Translations under genes and position numbers: made by a program
Part shown: in pieces, positions 27,827 through 38,428 of the stretch
Layout: each line of letters begins with the position of its first letter
Numbering within the stretch: position 1 is the stretch's first letter
Notes under the pieces: model-generated
Databases searched by the model: none
What the model was told of the DNA's origin: nothing
Seen by the model: the letters and a program-made list of their open reading frames with translations, nothing else
Origin: Robiginitomaculum sp.
GTDB lineage: Bacteria > Pseudomonadota > Alphaproteobacteria > Caulobacterales > Maricaulaceae
Direction of reading: 5' to 3'
DNA: 64,000 bases
Assembly: GCA_021776565.1 (NCBI GenBank)
Contig: JAJFFQ010000002.1
Coordinates: 43,805 to 107,804, forward strand

Positions 27827-28912
27827 TCACTCCCCAAGGCCTTCAATAACATCAGCCAGTTTTTGCGCAGCACCTGGCCGAGCCAATGCCCGCGCTGCTA
27901 CGCCGCGTCTGGCCAGTTCTTCCTTGTCACCTAGCCGGGCCGCAACAAGAGCGCCCAGGCGTTCCGGTGTCAGCTTTTCTTCGGCAATCATATCAGCAGC
28001 GCCGTGCAGCGCCAGGGTTTGAGCATTACGCGTCTGGTGGTCATCCATAGCGATAGCCAAAGGCACCAGAATAGAGGCTTTGCCCATGGCGGCAATTTCG
28101 CAAACACTGGAGGCACCGGCGCGGGCAATCACCAGATCAGCCTTGGCAAGACGATCTGCCACGTCGTCAAAAAAAGGAGCCAGCACAACGTTCATTTTGG
28201 CCTTCTCATATATTTTTCTGGTTGTTTCCAACTGCTCTTCGCGGGTTTGTTGGACGACATCAAGGCGACTTTGCAGCGATTTTGGGATCAGCGCCAACGC
28301 CGCAGGAACCGTATCCCCCAGTATACGCGCACCCAAAGAGCCGCCCAGTACCAGTAAATTCAGACGCTCGCTTGTGGGTTCACGCTCCTGTCCCACCTGC
28401 GCCACGATGCTGGCACGTAGAGGGTTGCCGGTGACAATATGCCGGGATGCAACCGATAAGGGCAGTTTGTCCAGTTCTTCAAACCCACTGGCGATAATTG
28501 TTGCACGCCGTGCAAACAAGCGATTGGTGCGGCCCAGAACGCAGTTCTGCTCGTGCAAGACAATCGGCCTGAAACTCAGCCATGCAGCCCCCAGGGCTGG
28601 AAAAGAAGGATAGCCCCCAAAACCGGCCACCACTGTTGGGCGATAGCGCGCAATCAGCCACAGACTTTTCATGACACCCGCCAGCACGCTAAACACGGCC
28701 ATAATCTGGCGCAACGGATTACGCCCGCCAAGCCCCGCCGCAGGGATTATGTTTCGTTCCTGCACAGCAAATCCATCACTAAGAACTTCGCCGCGCCTGT
28801 CAGTGATAAGGACAATTGTCCAGCCGCGATTGCGCAACACTTCGGCAAGCGCGCGCGCCGGGAACATATGCCCACCCGTGCCGCCTGCGGCCAGAATAAT
28901 GGTCTTGCTCAT
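27827..28912 (-). CDS. murG: Lipid II synthase MurG (GlcNAc transferase)
   Basis: Transfers GlcNAc to lipid I on the inner face of the membrane. The 361-residue GT28 enzyme shows the glycine-rich loop GGTGGHMFPARALAE, the second G-loop LGGSLGAR, and the C-terminal UDP-GlcNAc site (RAGASSVCEIAAMGKASILVPL). The ATG lies 10 bp after the ftsW stop and the gene ends 3 bp before murC. Confidence 0.96.
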   Translation of the reverse strand: MSKTIILAAGGTGGHMFPARALAEVLRNRGWTIVLITDRRGEVLSDGFAVQERNIIPAAGLGGRNPLRQIMAVFSVLAGVMKSLWLIARYRPTVVAGFGGYPSFPALGAAWLSFRPIVLHEQNCVLGRTNRLFARRATIIASGFEELDKLPLSVASRHIVTGNPLRASIVAQVGQEREPTSERLNLLVLGGSLGARILGDTVPAALALIPKSLQSRLDVVQQTREEQLETTRKIYEKAKMNVVLAPFFDDVADRLAKADLVIARAGASSVCEIAAMGKASILVPLAIAMDDHQTRNAQTLALHGAADMIAEEKLTPERLGALVAARLGDKEELARRGVAARALARPGAAQKLADVIEGLGE

Positions 28913-28922
28913 TCAAACGCAC

Positions 28923-30050
28923 TCACTCAAAAGCGCCGGGGCGACGCCGGGTAAAGGCCAGCAATAGCCCCGCCGTCAGACACATGGCCAACATGGACGA
29001 TCCCCCATAGGACAGGAAAGGCAAGGTCATGCCCTCTGGCGGGGAGATGTGCAAATTTACAGAAATGTTGATGGCCGCCTGTAGACCAATCAGCACAGTT
29101 AAACCAGCTGCGGTCAGTTGCTCGGTCTGATTGGTCAGGTGCAATGCCCCTGAAAACCCCCGCAACAAAACCGTGGCAAAAAGACCAATGATAAGAAGTG
29201 CCGCCAGTGTGCCAAATTCTTCGGCAGCGACCGAAAAAATATAGTCTGTATGCGCTTCTGGCAAAATACGCTTGATAACGCCTTCGCCGGGGCCACGGCC
29301 AAAAATACCGCCGCCAGTCAAGGCTTCCATGGCCCGGTCAGTTTGTGAATTACCATCACCGGTGGGTGACAAAAACCGGTTCACCCTTGCAGCAACATAG
29401 GGAAAAAACCGGTAGGCCGAATACAACCCCGCAATGGAAAACACGCCAAGCCCGGCAATCCATATCCAGGACATGCCAGAGAGAAAAAACACCAGGCCAA
29501 AACTTGCCGTTATCAAAATGCTTTGGCCCAGATCAGGCTGCTGCATCAAAAGAAAGATAGATACGCCATAGATCACAAAGGCAAACAACATTGTTGATGA
29601 ACCTTTGGATTTCGCCCGGGAGAAAAGCCAGGCAACGGTCACAATCAACCCCGGTTTAAGAAACTCCGACGGTTGCAGGGAAAAAGGCCCGAGCCGCACC
29701 CATCGTTGTGCGCCCTTGGCTTCATGACCCGCAAAAATGATATACACCATAACCAGCAACGCAACGATAAGGGCAAGATTGGCAATGCGGCGGGCATTAA
29801 GCGGGTCAGCCAGCGACACCATAACCATGACCATTAACCCGGCGGCAGCAAAGATACTGTGGCGAAAGAAAAAGAAAAACGGCTCAGAAATATGATTACT
29901 GGCCGCTGCCCCCGGGCTGGCCGCCAGTGACAAAAGCAGTCCAATGGCAATCAGACCGCAAAACGTAAAGACCAGCACCCGGTCAACGCTCCACCACCAG
30001 TCACGCAAAGCACCCGGAATTTCCTGTGCGAACCTGTAAACGATATTCAC
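28923..30050 (-). CDS. ftsW: SEDS peptidoglycan polymerase FtsW
   Basis: Divisome glycosyltransferase that polymerises lipid II together with FtsI. The 375-residue polytopic protein has the expected hydrophobic helices and SEDS-family blocks (GAQRWVRLGPFSLQPSEFLKPG, AHTDYIFSVAAEEFG, and LPFLSYGGSSMLAM near the end). The start is a GTG overlapping the murD TGA (GTGA). Confidence 0.96.
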   Translation of the reverse strand: MNIVYRFAQEIPGALRDWWWSVDRVLVFTFCGLIAIGLLLSLAASPGAAASNHISEPFFFFFRHSIFAAAGLMVMVMVSLADPLNARRIANLALIVALLVMVYIIFAGHEAKGAQRWVRLGPFSLQPSEFLKPGLIVTVAWLFSRAKSKGSSTMLFAFVIYGVSIFLLMQQPDLGQSILITASFGLVFFLSGMSWIWIAGLGVFSIAGLYSAYRFFPYVAARVNRFLSPTGDGNSQTDRAMEALTGGGIFGRGPGEGVIKRILPEAHTDYIFSVAAEEFGTLAALLIIGLFATVLLRGFSGALHLTNQTEQLTAAGLTVLIGLQAAINISVNLHISPPEGMTLPFLSYGGSSMLAMCLTAGLLLAFTRRRPGAFE

Positions 30051-31465
30051 GCTGGTCTCTTTTTTTTCTGGGCACCAGCGATGTCTGAAACAGCCCTACG
30101 AAACGCCTCTCCGCGCGCCTCAAAATCCTTGAACTGGTCAAACGAGGCACACGCGGGCGACAACAGCACCACCGGATCAGGTGCATCTGTGTCAAGTGCT
30201 GCCGCAAAGGCTTTGGTCACGGCAATCTCAAGCGTATCACAGAGTGCCGTATCCAGCTTGCCACCCAGTTGTCTGGCAAAGGCATTTTGTGCCTCGCCTA
30301 TAAGAAATGCCTTTTGTACAGCGCCAAGGTACGGCTCCAGCCCGGCAATCCCGTCGGCCTTGGCCTGCCCGCCAGCAATCCAGTAAATGTTATCAAACGC
30401 ACCCAGAGCCTGACGGACGGCATCGGCATTGGTGGCCTTTGAATCATTGATGAATTGCGCCCCCTGCACCGTATCAACGACCTCCATACGGTGGGCGAGG
30501 CCAGGAAATGTCTTCATGGCGGCGGCAATACTATCTCCCGCAATCCCGACATGGCGTGCGGCGGCAAAGGCAGCGGCGGCGTTCAAGCCATTATGTTGTC
30601 CGCGCAAGGCAGGAACTGTCGCAATATCCGCAAGATATTTTGTCTCAATAGCACAGGACGTATAAAGCTTGCCCGCAGCGCAGGAGATACCCTGGCTAAG
30701 AGTACTGTTGGCCGAAACCGGGATAACACTGGCCTTTCCCAACACGCGGGCAGACATGCAAAGGCTCTGCGAATGGGGATCATCCATAGAGATGATGGCA
30801 ACATCTTCCTGGCGCTGACCCGTGAAAATTCTGCGCTTCGCCGCAACATAACCTTCAAAACCATCATGGCGATCCAGATGATCCGGCGACAGGTTCAGCA
30901 GTATTGCGCCATTACAGCGCAGATTTTGGGTCAATTCCAGCTGGTAGGATGACAGTTCCAGCACATAAATCATCCCCGCATGGGGTTCTGGCAGATCAAG
31001 ACAGGCCGTACCGATATTCCCGCCAGCATGAGCATCACGGCCACAGTCACGCAAAATGTGTGTAAGCAAAGCCGTAGTGGTGGATTTTCCATTGGTGCCG
31101 GTTATACCGATAACCAGCGGGCGGTGCTTTTCAGGTAGTGCATTGATTGTTTGGGCAAAAAGTTCGGTATCGCCCACTATAGGCACGCCAACGGCGCGGG
31201 CCAGTTTGACCACATGGTGTGGTTCGGGATGGGTATGCGGGATGCCCGGTGAGAGGATCAGGGCAGCAATATCCGTCCAGTCCCGCCTGGCCAGATCCTG
31301 ACATTCTATTCCTGCTGCCCGGGCTGTTTTACGGTTCGCCTGGTTGTCATCCCAGGCAATAATTCTGGCTCCGCCTTTTTGCAAAGCCCTTATTGCGCTT
31401 AAGCCCGTTCGGCCAAGCCCCAGAACGGCAACGGTTTTTTGCTCAAAGCCAATGGCGGCAATCAC
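30047..31465 (-). CDS. murD: UDP-N-acetylmuramoylalanine--D-glutamate ligase
   Basis: Adds D-glutamate to the stem peptide. The 472-residue Mur ligase shows the N-terminal nucleotide fold (VLGLGRTGLSAIRAL), the ATP loop GITGTNGKSTTTALL, the NLSPDHLDRHDG block and the C-terminal FINDSKATNADAVRQAL and VLLSPACASFDQF. The start is a GTG 10 bp after the mraY stop. The overlap of its stop with ftsW implies coupling. Confidence 0.97.
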   Translation of the reverse strand: MIAAIGFEQKTVAVLGLGRTGLSAIRALQKGGARIIAWDDNQANRKTARAAGIECQDLARRDWTDIAALILSPGIPHTHPEPHHVVKLARAVGVPIVGDTELFAQTINALPEKHRPLVIGITGTNGKSTTTALLTHILRDCGRDAHAGGNIGTACLDLPEPHAGMIYVLELSSYQLELTQNLRCNGAILLNLSPDHLDRHDGFEGYVAAKRRIFTGQRQEDVAIISMDDPHSQSLCMSARVLGKASVIPVSANSTLSQGISCAAGKLYTSCAIETKYLADIATVPALRGQHNGLNAAAAFAAARHVGIAGDSIAAAMKTFPGLAHRMEVVDTVQGAQFINDSKATNADAVRQALGAFDNIYWIAGGQAKADGIAGLEPYLGAVQKAFLIGEAQNAFARQLGGKLDTALCDTLEIAVTKAFAAALDTDAPDPVVLLSPACASFDQFKDFEARGEAFRRAVSDIAGAQKKKRPA

Positions 31466-31475
31466 AATTCAGTTC

Positions 31476-32582
31476 CTATCTTAATTTCAGGGTTGCAAGA
31501 CCAATAAGTGCCAGCACGACGGCAATAATCCAAAACCGGATGACTATAGTTGGCTCGGCCCAGCCCAGCTTCTCAAAATGATGGTGTATGGGTGCCATTT
31601 TGAACACCCGCTTGCCGGTTAATTTGAACGAGACCACTTGCACAATGACCGAGACAGCCTCCAGCACAAACAGACCACCAATAATCGCCAATACAATTTC
31701 ATGCTTGACCGAAACCGCGATGGCCCCGATAGCCGCTCCCAGGGACAACGAGCCGGTATCGCCCATAAAAATCATTGCGGGGGGGGCATTCCACCACAAA
31801 AACCCAAGCCCACCACCCAAAAGGGCGGCAACAAGAACCGCAAGTTCTGACGTACCCGGCACATAAGGTATTTGCAAATACTCGGTATAATCCACCCGAC
31901 CAACAAGATAGGCAATCAGGCCCAGACTACCCGCCGCAATCATCACCGGCACAATGGCCAGGCCATCAAGTCCGTCAGTCAGATTGACTGCATTGGACGC
32001 ACCAACAATGACAAACGCACCAAAGAGCAGATAAAACGGGCCAAGGTTGATAAGAACATCCTTGAAAAACGGGATGGCTACAGATGTGGAAAATCCGGCG
32101 GGGGCGGATAATGATCCGGCACTTAATTTTGCCAACAAATATACGGCAAACCCGGCAACAATAAATTCAATAACCAGCCGCAAACGCCCGGAAACGCCCG
32201 CATGGGTTCGTTTGGTGACCTTGGCAAAATCGTCGGCAAACCCCACCAGACCAAAGAAAATCAGAACCCCAAGGATAATCCAGACATAGGCATTGCCCGG
32301 ATTTGCCCATAGCAGCGTACTTAATACCGCAGGAAACAGGATCAACACCCCGCCCATGGTTGGCGTACCCGCCTTTTCAACAATGTGGCGTTCTGGCCCA
32401 TCTTCACGAATTGGCTGACCATGTTTTTGCTTGATTCGCAGCCAGTCTATGATTGGTTTTCCGAACATAAAGGCCAAAATCATTGATGTTATCATCGCAC
32501 CGCCAGAGCGAAACGTAATATATTTCAACACATTAAAGAGTTGAAACTCATCGGCGAGCGGGAAAAGAAAGTAATAGAGCAT
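31476..32582 (-). CDS. mraY: Phospho-MurNAc-pentapeptide translocase
   Basis: Membrane enzyme that makes lipid I from UDP-MurNAc-pentapeptide and undecaprenyl phosphate. The 368-residue polytopic protein has the signature blocks [22 protein letters not shown] (catalytic aspartates) and [12 protein letters not shown]. It starts at an ATG 9 bp after the murF stop. Confidence 0.97.
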   Translation of the reverse strand: MLYYFLFPLADEFQLFNVLKYITFRSGGAMITSMILAFMFGKPIIDWLRIKQKHGQPIREDGPERHIVEKAGTPTMGGVLILFPAVLSTLLWANPGNAYVWIILGVLIFFGLVGFADDFAKVTKRTHAGVSGRLRLVIEFIVAGFAVYLLAKLSAGSLSAPAGFSTSVAIPFFKDVLINLGPFYLLFGAFVIVGASNAVNLTDGLDGLAIVPVMIAAGSLGLIAYLVGRVDYTEYLQIPYVPGTSELAVLVAALLGGGLGFLWWNAPPAMIFMGDTGSLSLGAAIGAIAVSVKHEIVLAIIGGLFVLEAVSVIVQVVSFKLTGKRVFKMAPIHHHFEKLGWAEPTIVIRFWIIAVVLALIGLATLKLR

Positions 32583-32591
32583 GAATACCTC

Positions 32592-33983
32592 TTAACTGGT
32601 GCTGGTGGCCTGATTAGCCTTCAGTGCCATGGCAATCTGATGAATACATGAACCATTTGATCCCTTGAGCAAAACCACATCGCCGGGCTGCATGGCCTGT
32701 CGCAGAGATTGTGTAACCTGCTCTATGCTATCAAACCAGCCACCCTGACGTTTAGCGGGCAAACTTTGATGTAGATACTGCATAAGCGGGCCAGTGCAAA
32801 ACACCTTGTCGATCCCGCTTTGCTGAATATCCCATGACAGCGCCTCATGAAACCGTCGGGCCTCTAAGCCAAGTTCCAGCATATCGCCCAACACAGCAAT
32901 TTTGCGCTTTGCCGGCCAGTTTCCAAGTGTATCCAGGGCTGCGGCCATGGAAACCGGGTTGGCATTATAGGCATCATCAAGAAGTGTCGCATGACCATCA
33001 GCCAATTCAATTTGCATGGCCCCGCCTCGTCCGGGCAAGGGCGGCATATGCGCCAATGCCCGGGCCGCATCACCGGCATCCACACCGCAAAAAAGCGAAG
33101 CGGCAATTGCGGCGGCAGCATTACCGGCCCAATGGGTTCCACTGACTTGCAAGGTAAAGTCAAAAATTTCACCAAATACATTCATTTGCCCACGTGAACC
33201 ATCCGGCCCGGTCTCAAACTGTGTGACCTGCACATCGGCGCGGTTCTTATGACCAAAAGTGACAATACGTGAAACATTATGAGCTTTGGCCATGGTCACA
33301 AGTATCTCGCAAAGCGGATCATCTACCGGAAGAACGGCAACGCCATTATGCGTCATTGTTGACCAGATTTCCGCCTTTTCACGGGCAATCGCCTCCAGCG
33401 ATCCCAAAGCCTCAATATGCGCCGGGGCCAGACGAGTGATAACCCCTACATGAGGGCGCACCAGAGCAGTCAGAGGCGCAATTTCACCGGCATGGTTCAT
33501 ACCAACTTCAAAAACAGCGCGTGAAGTGTTTGCCGGCATTCTTGCCAGTGATAACGGCACACCCCAATGATTATTATAGGATTTTTCAGAACAGTGCGCC
33601 GGGCCGACAGTGCGAAAAATTGTTGCAATAGCCTCTTTGACACTTGATTTTCCAACCGAACCGGTCACCGCAACACGATAAGCGTTTGATCGTTTGCGCG
33701 CATGGGTCGCCATTAGTCCCAACCCACTTAAAGTATCATCAACCAGGGCCTGGGGGCCATCACCAACGCGACGATCAACCAGCGCCGCCGTCGCACCGGC
33801 TGCACAGGCATTGGCAACAAACTCATGGCCATCACGATCCGCATGCAAGGCAACGAATAGATCACCGGGCGTCAGCGTGCGCGTATCAATGGAAATGCCA
33901 CTGGCCTGCCAGTCATCACCGCCGACCAGCACCGCATTGGTTGCCGCCGCAATTTCCCTGGCCGTCCACAAGATTTCAGTCAT
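32592..33983 (-). CDS. murF: UDP-MurNAc-tripeptide--D-Ala-D-Ala ligase
   Basis: Adds the D-Ala-D-Ala made by Ddl to complete the pentapeptide. The 463-residue Mur ligase has the N-terminal substrate domain (SGISIDTRTLTPGDLFVAL), the ATP loop AVTGSVGKSSVKEAI, EVGMNHAGEI in the central domain and LLDDAYNANPVSM at the start of the C-terminal domain. It overlaps the murE stop by 4 bp. Confidence 0.97.
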   Translation of the reverse strand: MTEILWTAREIAAATNAVLVGGDDWQASGISIDTRTLTPGDLFVALHADRDGHEFVANACAAGATAALVDRRVGDGPQALVDDTLSGLGLMATHARKRSNAYRVAVTGSVGKSSVKEAIATIFRTVGPAHCSEKSYNNHWGVPLSLARMPANTSRAVFEVGMNHAGEIAPLTALVRPHVGVITRLAPAHIEALGSLEAIAREKAEIWSTMTHNGVAVLPVDDPLCEILVTMAKAHNVSRIVTFGHKNRADVQVTQFETGPDGSRGQMNVFGEIFDFTLQVSGTHWAGNAAAAIAASLFCGVDAGDAARALAHMPPLPGRGGAMQIELADGHATLLDDAYNANPVSMAAALDTLGNWPAKRKIAVLGDMLELGLEARRFHEALSWDIQQSGIDKVFCTGPLMQYLHQSLPAKRQGGWFDSIEQVTQSLRQAMQPGDVVLLKGSNGSCIHQIAMALKANQATSTS

Positions 33984-35422
33984 GACCGCACCCCCGTTTT
34001 CAGATATGTGCGCGCAATCTCTGCATCATCAAAGGGAATACGTTCATCACCAACAATCTGGCCACTTTCATGCCCCTTACCTGCCAGCACCAGCGAATCC
34101 CCCGCCTTTAATGCCATAATAGCCATAGCGATGGCGTTTTCCCGATCAGCAATTTCTGTTGCACCCGGGCAGGAGCGTAAGATAGCTTTGCGAATATTCA
34201 CCGGATTTTCATGACGAGGGTTATCATCCGTAACAATAACATGATCGGCAAGATCAGCCGCGATTTTGCCCATTTGAGGGCGTTTTAACGGATCGCGGTC
34301 GCCGCCGCAGCCAAACACCAGATGTATGTCGCCAATGGTATGAGGACGAAGCGCACGAAGCAGCTTATCCAGGCCATCCGGCGTATGGGCGAAGTCAACA
34401 AACACTGGCGCGCCATCGATAGTGCCCCCCACTGGCTCCATACGGCCACGCACACCACGCAAGGACTTTAATGCCTCCAGAGCAACCTCTACAGAAACGC
34501 CGCTCTGCATGGCAAGCGCCAGTGCCAGAATGGCGTTAAGAGCCTGAAATTCTCCGGCAAGTGGCAATTCCACGGCGTAAAGCGTTCCCTTGATTTTGAG
34601 GGTCAGATTTTGGCTTTTGGCCAGCGGGTGTAACTCCTCCAGGCGAATATCCTCGCCTTCCCAGCCAATGCTTGACACCTCAAGACCATGCGCCCGGCAC
34701 AGTTTTGCCATGCGTTGCCCCCATGAGCCATCAACCACAATGGCCACCGCAGAGCCGGATGGTGCCAGTTCTTCAAAAAGCCGGGCTTTGGCGGCAAAAT
34801 AATCTTCAAATCCGTCATGATAATCAAAATGATCCTGGCTTAAATTTGTAAACCCCGTGCTGCTAATTTTCACGCCATCAAGCCGCTTTTGCAACAATCC
34901 GTGACTTGAAGCCTCAAGCGCCAGATACTGCACGCCATCATGGGCCAGAGCATGGATTTCCCGGTGCAGAGCGACCGGATCCGGCGTGGTGTGATGCAGG
35001 AGGCGAAGGCCGGTATCTGTTGTCACGCCAAGGGTGCCAAGACATGCTGATTTGCGCCCGGCAAAGGCCCATATCTGGCGTAAAAACTCAACCGTGGAAC
35101 TTTTGCCGTTAGTGCCGGTCACCGCGACAATGGTTTGGGGTTGCTTTGGGTAGAAACGGGCCGCCATCAGCGCCAGATCATGTCGTGGATCATCGCTTGC
35201 CACCAATGGAATTCCTGGCTCAGGCGTGCCATGTGGAGCCAGTATAGCGGTCGCGCCTTTGGCAATGGCGGCATCAATAAAAGTGCGACCATCCATCCGG
35301 GTTCCGGGTAAAGCAGCAAACAAAAATCCCGGTTTAATTTCCCGGCTGTCTGCGCTCAGACCGGTAATATCAATATCCTTAGCATGGCTATCTGACAGAC
35401 CGGTGAGCTGGGCAAGTTTCAC
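33980..35422 (-). CDS. murE: UDP-MurNAc-L-Ala-D-Glu--diaminopimelate ligase
   Basis: Adds the third residue of the stem peptide. The 480-residue ligase shows ITGLSADSREIKPGFLFAALPG, the ATP loop AVTGTNGKSSTVEFLRQ and, in the C-terminal domain, DDNPRHENP. The DNPR motif is the established mark of meso-diaminopimelate specificity. The track starts 41 codons early, inside ftsI. I use the GTG at 35420-35422, which overlaps the ftsI TGA (GTGA) and is preceded by GGGGAAA. Confidence 0.96.
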   Translation of the reverse strand: MKLAQLTGLSDSHAKDIDITGLSADSREIKPGFLFAALPGTRMDGRTFIDAAIAKGATAILAPHGTPEPGIPLVASDDPRHDLALMAARFYPKQPQTIVAVTGTNGKSSTVEFLRQIWAFAGRKSACLGTLGVTTDTGLRLLHHTTPDPVALHREIHALAHDGVQYLALEASSHGLLQKRLDGVKISSTGFTNLSQDHFDYHDGFEDYFAAKARLFEELAPSGSAVAIVVDGSWGQRMAKLCRAHGLEVSSIGWEGEDIRLEELHPLAKSQNLTLKIKGTLYAVELPLAGEFQALNAILALALAMQSGVSVEVALEALKSLRGVRGRMEPVGGTIDGAPVFVDFAHTPDGLDKLLRALRPHTIGDIHLVFGCGGDRDPLKRPQMGKIAADLADHVIVTDDNPRHENPVNIRKAILRSCPGATEIADRENAIAMAIMALKAGDSLVLAGKGHESGQIVGDERIPFDDAEIARTYLKTGVRS

Positions 35423-37131
35423 CGGCTTTCCCCGACCACACTTGCCAATTGGGTTGTGCGCCCACGCTGGGGCAAAAGCACCGGCCCGATACGCTTTATC
35501 ACCCGCCCTGTAACCGGTGCCGCATTCCAGCCAGCCGTTTCCCAACCAGAAGTACGCACATCACCTTCTGGCTCATCCAGCAAAATAAAGACGAGGTATT
35601 GCGGGTCATGGGCAGGAAAAACCGCCACAAAAGAGGATATATTACGATCCTTGACATAACGCCCGGTATCTCTGTTCAGCTTTTCTGCTGAGCCTGTTTT
35701 ACCAGCAACATCATAGCCTTTAATATCGGCACGTTTGCCTGTGCCTTTGGTGACAACCTCTCGCATTAGGCCAATGACCGTCCTGGCAGCTTGCGGCGTG
35801 ACAACATCTTTACTTTCCGGTTTGTAGCCTTGGACACGGGCTTGCAAAGTCAGGGGCACCAGCGCCCCGCCGTTGGCCAAAGCACCCATAGCCTGGACAA
35901 ACGCCAGCGGCGTAACGGTAATGCCATGACCGTAGCCAATGGTTGCGGTTTTAACATCGCGCCATTTGGTAGATGACATATAGGGCCGGGCGCTTTCGCG
36001 AAGTTCTATGTTGGCAGCATCCAAAAGACCAAACGTCGCCAGATACTCGCGCTGCACCGCTCCGCCAACCTTCAAGGCGATAAGGGCAGCCCCTTTATTA
36101 GAGGATTCAATCAGTATGTCCCGTGCGCTCATTTTATGCCAATTGCGGTGCATGTCATTGATTTGTTTGCTATTAACCACCAGGGGGCTGACCACATCAA
36201 ACATATCTTCGGGGGCAACCACCCCCTGATCGAAGGCCATGGTCAGTGTGATCGGCTTGAAGACTGAACCCAGTTCATAACGATCAGTTGCGGCACGATT
36301 GCGGCGCTCATTGGGCGAAGCCTTGCCGGGTGCATTGGGGTTAAAAAGCGGCCTGCCCGCCATGGCCAGCACTTCACCGGTTTTGACATTCGTGACAATG
36401 CCAAGGGCCGCCTTGGGATTAAATTCAACCATGGCGGCCTGTAATTCATCCTCAACGGCAAACTGCACTCTTGTGTTTATTGACAGGGCAAAAGGTTTTC
36501 CATTGTTCTCAAGCAATTGGGCTTCAAAGGCGCGCTCAACACCGGTAGCACCTTCCCCGTCTGCATTGACCCACCCCAGAAGGTGTGCCGCAAAGCTGCC
36601 CCGTGGGTAATAGCGGGTATGCTCAATAATAAACTCTGTTCCGGGCAAACCGAGCGCGAAAATTGCATCGCGGATTGCAGGTGTGAGCCGTCGCCCCAAC
36701 CGTGCGCGCCCCTTAGTACCGGCAAGACGTTTGCGTAACACACCTTCACTGGTCAGCCCTTTGATCGTTGATAATTGTGCGGCAAGCGCATCTGCATCGC
36801 GTATATTGGCACGCGTGATATATGCCGAATATGTCTCAATGCTGGAGGCCAGAATTGCACCATCACGATCCGTCAACCTGGCACGGTGCGCAAAGGGCTG
36901 TGCGGCAATTTGAGTTCTTGTTGATACCGGATTGTGGTCAAAAATTGTCAAGCCGACTGAACGCGCCATCAGGGCAAAATAACCAATGGCAAAAACAAGC
37001 GCCAGTACCATTATCCTTGGACGGGCTGACCGAACGGCTTCTCTTTGCGCGCCTGAGATAGAAAAAAGATCAACAGCATCAATGCGCTCTACATCCGCAA
37101 GCGGTATTGTATAACGCCCGTTTTGGGCCAT
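35419..37131 (-). CDS. ftsI: Division-specific transpeptidase FtsI (PBP3)
   Basis: Penicillin-binding protein that cross-links septal peptidoglycan. The 570-residue protein has a basic cytoplasmic tail, one membrane helix (about residues 38-58), a dimerisation/pedestal region (about 85-250) and the transpeptidase domain with the catalytic SSNKG (serine in the SxxK motif) and KTGSAEKLN. The second (SxN) motif is less easily placed. Its ATG overlaps the ftsL stop by one base (TAATG). Confidence 0.96.
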   Translation of the reverse strand: MAQNGRYTIPLADVERIDAVDLFSISGAQREAVRSARPRIMVLALVFAIGYFALMARSVGLTIFDHNPVSTRTQIAAQPFAHRARLTDRDGAILASSIETYSAYITRANIRDADALAAQLSTIKGLTSEGVLRKRLAGTKGRARLGRRLTPAIRDAIFALGLPGTEFIIEHTRYYPRGSFAAHLLGWVNADGEGATGVERAFEAQLLENNGKPFALSINTRVQFAVEDELQAAMVEFNPKAALGIVTNVKTGEVLAMAGRPLFNPNAPGKASPNERRNRAATDRYELGSVFKPITLTMAFDQGVVAPEDMFDVVSPLVVNSKQINDMHRNWHKMSARDILIESSNKGAALIALKVGGAVQREYLATFGLLDAANIELRESARPYMSSTKWRDVKTATIGYGHGITVTPLAFVQAMGALANGGALVPLTLQARVQGYKPESKDVVTPQAARTVIGLMREVVTKGTGKRADIKGYDVAGKTGSAEKLNRDTGRYVKDRNISSFVAVFPAHDPQYLVFILLDEPEGDVRTSGWETAGWNAAPVTGRVIKRIGPVLLPQRGRTTQLASVVGESR

Positions 37132-37436
37132 TAGCGTTGTGCCTCTTCAGCGCCGCGCACGCTCTCATTTTCCAATGACGCAAAGGTCGCATCCTGCTCT
37201 GGCGTTAACGGCTGCAATCTCAGATGCACCCGCGCCAGGGCTTCCAGTCGTTCGGGACGCTCCAGAAAGGCCAGCTCATTCTCCAGTTGCGCAATCTGGG
37301 CCAGCTCGCTGATAATCCCGCGCTCCATCAGGGCAATACGCTGCTGCGCGCTTTGTGCCTCGGTTTTGGCCACATAAAGCGCCAGTGCCAAAATACTGGT
37401 TACGACTAGGGCAAGCAAATAAAGAGCACGGATCAT
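37131..37436 (-). CDS. ftsL: FtsL-like division protein
   Basis: A 101-residue bitopic protein. It has a membrane helix at about residues 4-22 and then a coiled-coil-like heptad region (about 28-70, rich in Ala, Gln and Glu), the normal shape of FtsL. Sequence conservation in FtsL is low, so position carries much of the weight: it lies between rsmH and ftsI, overlapping rsmH by 4 bp (ATGA) and ftsI by 1 bp. It would act with FtsB and FtsQ to activate FtsW-FtsI. Confidence 0.85.
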   Translation of the reverse strand: MIRALYLLALVVTSILALALYVAKTEAQSAQQRIALMERGIISELAQIAQLENELAFLERPERLEALARVHLRLQPLTPEQDATFASLENESVRGAEEAQR

Positions 37437-38428
37437 GTTAACGCCTCCAAAGCGTGAAGATCAGGGATACCGGGAAAAACTAAAGGGGCAGCAACAAATA
37501 CAGGTGCGTCCAGACGCTCACCGGCACGCAATCTGGCCGAGCGCGCACGTGGATTGGTCTTAACCTCGTCCATTGTAGGCTTCACCGCTTTACGGGTCAG
37601 CAGCGAAAATGACGGCGAAAATGGCGCAGCTTCACCTTGCGGCAAATGACGTGAACCTTGTGCTGGCATTTCAGAGCGTACCCGAAAAAAGCGCTTGACA
37701 ATCCGGTCTTCGAGCGAGTGAAAAGCCACCACCACCAACCGTCCGGCCGGAGCCAACATACGTTCCGCAGAGGCGAGGGCGCGGGCCAGCTCGCCCAGTT
37801 CATCATTGATATAAATACGCAAGGCCTGAAAGACCCGTGTTGCCGGGTGAATTTTCTGCCAGCCGGAACCCAAGACCCGGGCCATCAAGTCAGCAAGCGC
37901 ACCGGTTCTGGTAATCGGCGTTTCCGCCCGGGTGCGGACAATGGCTGCGGCAGCACGACGGGCGCCGCGTTCCTCGCCAAAAGTGCGAAAAATCATGCTT
38001 AGTTCATCTGCGCCAAGCAAATTTACGGCATCTGCCGCCGTCGGGCCAGTATTGCCCATACGCATATCCAGTGGCCCGTCGCGCATGAAAGAAAACCCGC
38101 GCTCAGGCTGATCGATCTGCATGGAGGACACACCAATATCAAGTACAATGCCCTGTACGTCGCCCCATCCATGTTGGGCAATAGCATCTTCAAGTTTTGA
38201 AAATGGCGTTTGCACAAATCCAAAACGATCACCAAACCGGGCGTCCAGGGCTTTTGCGTGGGGTTTTACATTGGCGTCCCTGTCCAGCGCCAACAAGGAT
38301 GTGCCTTCGCATCCCAAAATGGCCTGCGCATACCCGCCAGCGCCAAAAGTACAATCAACATAATGACCGCCAGCGCGCAAATTAAGGGCGCTGCAAACTT
38401 CATCAAGCATGACCGGGGAATGGGTCAC
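37433..38428 (-). CDS. rsmH: 16S rRNA (cytosine-1402-N4)-methyltransferase
   Basis: RsmH (MraW) methylates C1402 of 16S rRNA. The 331-residue protein has the N-terminal HSPVMLDEV, the SAM loop YVDCTFGAGGYAQAIL, the DIGVSSMQIDQPERGFSF block and the C-terminal VVAFHSLEDRIVKRFF. The start is a GTG overlapping the mraZ stop (GTGA), as elsewhere in this cluster. Confidence 0.96.
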   Translation of the reverse strand: MTHSPVMLDEVCSALNLRAGGHYVDCTFGAGGYAQAILGCEGTSLLALDRDANVKPHAKALDARFGDRFGFVQTPFSKLEDAIAQHGWGDVQGIVLDIGVSSMQIDQPERGFSFMRDGPLDMRMGNTGPTAADAVNLLGADELSMIFRTFGEERGARRAAAAIVRTRAETPITRTGALADLMARVLGSGWQKIHPATRVFQALRIYINDELGELARALASAERMLAPAGRLVVVAFHSLEDRIVKRFFRVRSEMPAQGSRHLPQGEAAPFSPSFSLLTRKAVKPTMDEVKTNPRARSARLRAGERLDAPVFVAAPLVFPGIPDLHALEALT